From Aliidongia dinghuensis (GTDB lineage: Bacteria; Pseudomonadota; Alphaproteobacteria; ATCC43930; CGMCC-115725), in the NCBI RefSeq assembly GCF_014643535.1, contig NZ_BMJQ01000004.1, positions 407,211 to 471,210 of the forward strand: a DNA stretch of 64,000 nt, given 5' to 3'. The position numbers and the translations under genes are program-made. Of this stretch, positions 60,421 through 64,000 are shown one piece after another. Within the stretch, counting starts at the first letter, position 1, and each line of letters begins with the position of its first letter. Below the pieces are notes generated by a model. It was not told where the DNA came from, made no database searches, and was given only the letters and a program-made list of their open reading frames with translations.

Positions 60421-61929
60421 ATGCAGACGCTGCCTGACTACGCCGGCTTTGCCGAGGCCCACGCCCGCGGCGAGGCCGTCTTGGTCTGGACCACCCTGGT
60501 CGCCGACCTGGAGACGCCCGTCTCGGCGCTGATGAAGCTTGCCGACGGCCGGCCGAACAGCTTCCTGTTCGAATCGGTCGAAGGTGGCGCCGTGCGCGGC
60601 CGCTATTCCTTCATCGGCTTGAAGCCCGACCTGATCTGGCGTTGCCGGGGCGAGAAGGTCGAGATCAACCGGCAGGCGCGCATCGACGCCGATGCGTTCG
60701 AGCCGTCACCCGACGGGCCGCTCGCCTCGCTGCGCCGGCTTATCGACGAGAGCCGCGTCGCGATCCCGGCACCGCTGCCGCCGATGGCAAGCGGCCTCTT
60801 CGGCTATCTGGGCTATGCCATGATCGGCCGGGTCGAGCGGCTGCCCGACACCAATCCCGACACGCTGGGTGTGCCCGACGGGCTGCTGATCCGCCCGACC
60901 GTGGTCGCGATCTTCGACAATATCGCCGACCGGGTGACCGTCGTGACGCCGGTCTGGCCGAACGAGGGCGCCGATCCGAAGGTGGCCTACGCCCATGCGC
61001 GCGAGCGCCTGGCCGACGTCGTCGCCGATTTCGGCCGCTCGCTGCCCTATCGCGCCGAGCGCGAGGAAGACGTCGACCACACGCCGGAGCCCGCGACCAA
61101 CCTGACGCGCGGCCAGTATCACGAGATGGTGGAACGGGCGAAGGAGTACATCCGCGCCGGCGACATCTTCCAGGTCGTGCCGTCCCAGCGCTTCACCGTG
61201 CCGTTCCGGCTGCCGCCCTTGACCTTCTACCGCGCGCTCCGGCGCTTGAACCCCTCGCCGTTCCTGTTCTTCCTCGATTTCGGTGACTTCAGCGTCGTGG
61301 GCTCGAGCCCGGAGATCCTCGTGCGGCTCCGCGACGACAAGGTCACGATCCGGCCGATCGCCGGCACGCGCCGCCGCGGCGTCGATGCGGCCGAGGACGC
61401 GGCGCTCGCCGCCGACCTGCTCGCCGACCCCAAGGAACTGGCCGAGCATCTGATGCTGCTCGATCTTGCGCGCAACGACGTCGGCCGGGTCGCCAAGATC
61501 GGCACGGTCAAGGTCGTCGAGCAGATGATCGTCGAGCGCTACAGCCACGTCATGCACATCTGCTCGACGGTCGAGGGCCAGCTCGATCCGGCGCGCGGCG
61601 ACATGCTGGACGCGCTGATGGCGGGCTTCCCCGCCGGCACGGTCTCGGGTGCGCCCAAGGTGCGCGCCATGGAGATCATCGACGAGCTCGAGCCCGAGCG
61701 GCGCAACATCTATGGCGGCGCCATCGGCTATTTCGGCGGCTCGGGCGCGATGGACACCTGCATCGCACTCAGGACCGCGGTCCTGAAGGACGGCAAGCTC
61801 GTGATCCAGGCCGGCGGCGGCGTCGTCGCCGACAGCGACCCGGAGGCCGAGTACCAGGAGTCCGTCAACAAGTCGAAGGCGCTGGTGCGCGCCGCCGAGG
61901 AGGCGAAACGCTTCGCCGCGGGACGCTGA
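60421..61929 (+). CDS. trpE: Anthranilate synthase component I
   Basis: A 502-residue enzyme subunit converting chorismate to anthranilate with ammonia from TrpG. The N-terminal domain has the tryptophan feedback motif region FLFESVEGGAVRGRYSFIG. The chorismate-binding domain has IRAGDIFQVVPSQRF, PSPFLFFLDFGDFSVVGSSP, IRPIAGTRRRG and the C-terminal GGAIGYFGGSGAMDTCIALR, VVADSDPEAEYQE. ATG 60421 is chosen over GTG 60382. Unlike in many alphaproteobacteria, trpG does not follow; a MurA-like gene does, 91 bp on. Confidence 0.96.
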   Translation: MQTLPDYAGFAEAHARGEAVLVWTTLVADLETPVSALMKLADGRPNSFLFESVEGGAVRGRYSFIGLKPDLIWRCRGEKVEINRQARIDADAFEPSPDGPLASLRRLIDESRVAIPAPLPPMASGLFGYLGYAMIGRVERLPDTNPDTLGVPDGLLIRPTVVAIFDNIADRVTVVTPVWPNEGADPKVAYAHARERLADVVADFGRSLPYRAEREEDVDHTPEPATNLTRGQYHEMVERAKEYIRAGDIFQVVPSQRFTVPFRLPPLTFYRALRRLNPSPFLFFLDFGDFSVVGSSPEILVRLRDDKVTIRPIAGTRRRGVDAAEDAALAADLLADPKELAEHLMLLDLARNDVGRVAKIGTVKVVEQMIVERYSHVMHICSTVEGQLDPARGDMLDALMAGFPAGTVSGAPKVRAMEIIDELEPERRNIYGGAIGYFGGSGAMDTCIALRTAVLKDGKLVIQAGGGVVADSDPEAEYQESVNKSKALVRAAEEAKRFAAGR

Positions 61930-62020
61930 CGGCCCGAATTCCGCCACATCCTTCTGCTCTCATCATCGGGTCCGGGCGGTCCCGCCCGGGATCGCCAGCC
62001 TCCCCCGGAAAGTCCCAGAT

Positions 62021-63322
62021 ATGGCCAATCTGATCGTGCACGGCGGCCGCCCTCTCAGCGGCCGGATCGTTCCTTCGGCGAACAAGAACGCCGTGCTGCC
62101 GATCCTGTGCGCGACGCTGCTCACCCAGGAGACGATCCGTCTCCACGGCGTGCCCGACATCACCGACGTCAACAAGATCCTGGAGATCTTCCGGGTGCTG
62201 GGCAGCGAGGTCGAGGCCGACCTCACGAACGGCCTGGTCGTGATCCGCCACCACGACACGGTGTTCGACGCGAAGCTGCACCGGCTGCCGGAGCAGATGC
62301 GCTCGTCGATCATGCTGGTGCCGCCGCTGCTGCACCGGTTCGGCGTCGCCCGTATCGAAGACGACGTCAAGGGCTGCACGCTCGGCGTGCGCGAGATCGA
62401 TCCCCATGTCGAGGTGCTGGCCCGATTCGGCGCCGCAGTCGAACGCACCGAGGGCTCGCTCGTCATCCGCGCCCATCGCCCGCTGCAGGCGACCCGCCAC
62501 TGGCTCGACTATGCCTCGGTTACGACGACCGAGAATTTCGTGCTGTGCGCGGCGCTGGCCGAGGGCACGTCGAAGCTCACCAACGCCGCTTCCGAGCCGC
62601 ATGTCCAGGAATTCTGCCGCTTCATGGCAATGCTGGGCGCCCGGATCGAAGGCATCGGCACGTCGCAGCTCACCATCCACGGCGTCGAAGGCTTGAGCGG
62701 CGGCGACTTCACCTTCGCCGAGGATTTCCACGAGATCGCGACCTTCCTGGCGCTGGGCGGCATCACCGGCGGCAATATCGCGGTCAAGAATTCCCAGGCT
62801 GAGCAGTTCCCGCTGATCGACCGGACCTTCGCCAAGTTCGGCATCGCCGTCCATCACGAGGACGGCTGGTCGCGCGCCGAGACGAACGGGCCCCTGAAGG
62901 TGCGCCGCCCGTTCACCCAGAACATGCTGACCAAGGTCGAGGCCGCCCCCTGGCCCTATCTGCCGGTCGACCTGCTGCCGATCTTCATCGCGCTCGGGGT
63001 CAAGGCCGAGGGCAGCGTCATGTTCTGGAACAAGGTCTATGACGGGGCGCTCGGCTGGTCGGTCGAGCTCTCCAAGTTCGGCGCGCACACGTTCCTGTCG
63101 GATCCGCATCGGCTCATCACGTTCGGCGGCCATCCGCTGATCCCGGCCGAGGTCGAGAGCCCCTACATCATCCGCGTGTCGATCGCGCTCCTGATGCTGG
63201 CCGCCAGCATCGATGGCCGCTCGGTCATCAAGAACGCGACGCCGATCCGCCGCGCCCATCCGCGCTTCGCCGAGAACCTCCGCTCGCTCGGCGCCGACGT
63301 CGAATGGACGACGAGCGACTGA
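62021..63322 (+). CDS. Divergent MurA-like enolpyruvyl transferase
   Basis: A 433-residue member of the EPSP synthase/MurA fold, clearly related to UDP-GlcNAc 1-carboxyvinyltransferase but diverged. Kept: Lys22-Asn23 (SANKNAVLPIL), Cys119 in KGCTLGVREID (the PEP/fosfomycin Cys) with Arg124, and IRRAHPRFAENLRSLGADVE at the end. Changed: the canonical GARPVDLH reads GVREIDPH, and the PTDMQ segment reads YLPVDLLP. Length is close to MurA (about 420). It may be a second MurA or an enzyme of a different amino-sugar; no sugar pathway adjoins. Confidence 0.8.
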   Translation: MANLIVHGGRPLSGRIVPSANKNAVLPILCATLLTQETIRLHGVPDITDVNKILEIFRVLGSEVEADLTNGLVVIRHHDTVFDAKLHRLPEQMRSSIMLVPPLLHRFGVARIEDDVKGCTLGVREIDPHVEVLARFGAAVERTEGSLVIRAHRPLQATRHWLDYASVTTTENFVLCAALAEGTSKLTNAASEPHVQEFCRFMAMLGARIEGIGTSQLTIHGVEGLSGGDFTFAEDFHEIATFLALGGITGGNIAVKNSQAEQFPLIDRTFAKFGIAVHHEDGWSRAETNGPLKVRRPFTQNMLTKVEAAPWPYLPVDLLPIFIALGVKAEGSVMFWNKVYDGALGWSVELSKFGAHTFLSDPHRLITFGGHPLIPAEVESPYIIRVSIALLMLAASIDGRSVIKNATPIRRAHPRFAENLRSLGADVEWTTSD

Positions 63323-63531
63323 GCCACTGGGGAAGCGGTTGAGAGCGTGTCAGCGTCGAGCCAGCACGACTGAACGTGGAACAGTCGCGGATCGCGTACC
63401 ACGCCGAACGCTTCGATGAAGCGGCAGCCGGTGTTCGTGAGAGCCGGTCGGTTTGCCACAACGACACTAAGCCGAACCCGACGACCAACCCACCCACTGC
63501 GAATGTGCGTCGGGACGGCGCGACGACGGGC

Positions 63532-63684
63532 TTATTCGCCGAAAGGCCCCCAGCTCCTTTGCGCCTGGAAGTCTTGCCATTGGGCTCGTTCGGCCGGCGT
63601 GTAGCTCGAACAGGCCGCCAGAGCTGTGATCACGACGACTGAATGAAGAGTCATCAGTGCATATTTCTGGATGATTTTGCGCAT
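63532..63684 (-). CDS. Very small lipoprotein
   Basis: A 50-residue predicted lipoprotein: MRKIIQKYALMTLHSVVV, then lipobox ITALAAC and a short mature tail SSYTPAERAQWQDFQAQRSW. ATG 63684 has GCGAGG 7 nt upstream; a longer in-frame start at 63732 lacks one. No family recognised. Small entericidin-like or outer-membrane spacer lipoproteins have comparable size, but no likeness to a named one is claimed. Confidence 0.6.
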   Translation of the reverse strand: MRKIIQKYALMTLHSVVVITALAACSSYTPAERAQWQDFQAQRSWGPFGE

Positions 63685-63958
63685 TTTATTGCCTCGCCAT
63701 GGTGGTTTCCTCCCCCCGGCCGATTTCGACAAATGCTGCGATGAGCAGCATGAGCAGCACGCGCATGAAGAGGTCGCCGAAGACAGCGGCGCCGAAGGCC
63801 GTTGTCTCGGTTGACTCTCTCTAGGCCGTGGCCATTCCTGGAAAATTTCGTCGGCTGAGTGCGCGGTGTCGCACTAGGATCAATCGACATTCAGGATTCA
63901 CGGATGGCTGAATATGTGATTCATGAGACGCCAGATTCTTCGATCTGGGGTCTGGTTG

Positions 63959-64000
63959 ATGACCAAGCGGTACGAGCTTTCGCAAGCCCAGTGGCGTCGG
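63959..64000 (+). mobile_element. IS5-type transposase, first 14 codons only (runs off the window)
   Basis: The last 42 bases encode MTKRYELSQAQWRR, which matches the amino-terminal pattern of IS5-group transposases (M-T-R-R-Y-E-L-T-D-A-Q-W). The left inverted repeat should lie in 63890-63958 but could not be fixed without the right end. The spacer before it (63685-63958) shows no other gene. Confidence 0.6.

Noticed and set aside
63904..64000. Open frame MAEYVIHETPDSSIWGLVDD running off the window
   Set aside because: It overlaps the transposase-like frame starting at 63959, which matches a known pattern better.

Overview
The window is about two-thirds G+C and reads as chromosomal DNA of an alphaproteobacterium, most likely a member of the Rhodospirillales. 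The pointers are the dusB-ntrB-ntrC-ntrY-ntrX block, a fused ispDF gene, hfq-hflX, the order tpiA..secG-pyrG-kdsA-eno-ftsB..pdhA-pdhB-pdhC-lpd-lipA, and an E1-beta subunit carrying its own lipoyl domain. The genus cannot be fixed from the sequence alone. No tRNA, rRNA or CRISPR array was recognised.

Layout. (1) 1-5962: a catabolic operon on the minus strand (CoA transferase, class I fumarase/mesaconase-like enzyme, acyl-CoA dehydrogenase, MaoC-type hydratase, TRAP receptor) with a divergent LysR regulator. The gene set resembles clusters that degrade C5 dicarboxylates such as itaconate or mesaconate. (2) 6020-13400: a second LysR, a SnoaL-like protein and a complete RND efflux system. (3) 13401-18070: accessory stretch with an orphan solute-binding protein, two tandem-repeat arrays, a small unknown protein, a lactate-permease-family transporter preceded by an exact 17-bp palindrome, a short acidic protein and a GNAT acetyltransferase of lower G+C. 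(4) 18067-26350: FUSC-family transporter, DctA symporter, MazG, a VOC protein, an unknown protein with a CxCC motif and a TonB-dependent receptor. (5) 26438-39037: one long minus-strand run, dusB-ntrBC-ntrYX-dat-HAD phosphatase-hfq-hflX-IMPase-HIBADH, joining nitrogen signalling and RNA regulation. (6) 39292-42519: plus-strand ispDF-pgpA-pncC and a divergent adenylate-kinase-like protein. (7) 42501-58357: the pyruvate dehydrogenase/lipoate block and the enolase-CTP synthase-SecG-TpiA block on the minus strand, interrupted by two plus-strand hydrolase/peptidase genes. (8) 58521-64000: ppiD, trpE, a divergent MurA-like enzyme, a tiny lipoprotein and, at the very edge, the first codons of what looks like an IS5-type transposase.

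How the genes work together. Pyruvate is made by the enolase branch, imported through the lactate-permease-type carrier, or (if the operon assignment is right) released together with acetyl-CoA from C5 dicarboxylates. It then enters the Pdh complex, whose lipoyl groups are made by LipA and reoxidised by Lpd. NtrBC/NtrYX and Hfq supply nitrogen-responsive and post-transcriptional control.

The least described items are the adenylate-kinase-like protein (41554-42519), the MurA-like enzyme directly after trpE, the twin palindromes in front of pdhA, and a recurrent pattern of short tandem duplications (period 11-14 bp, three of them 13 bp) at or just after stop codons.
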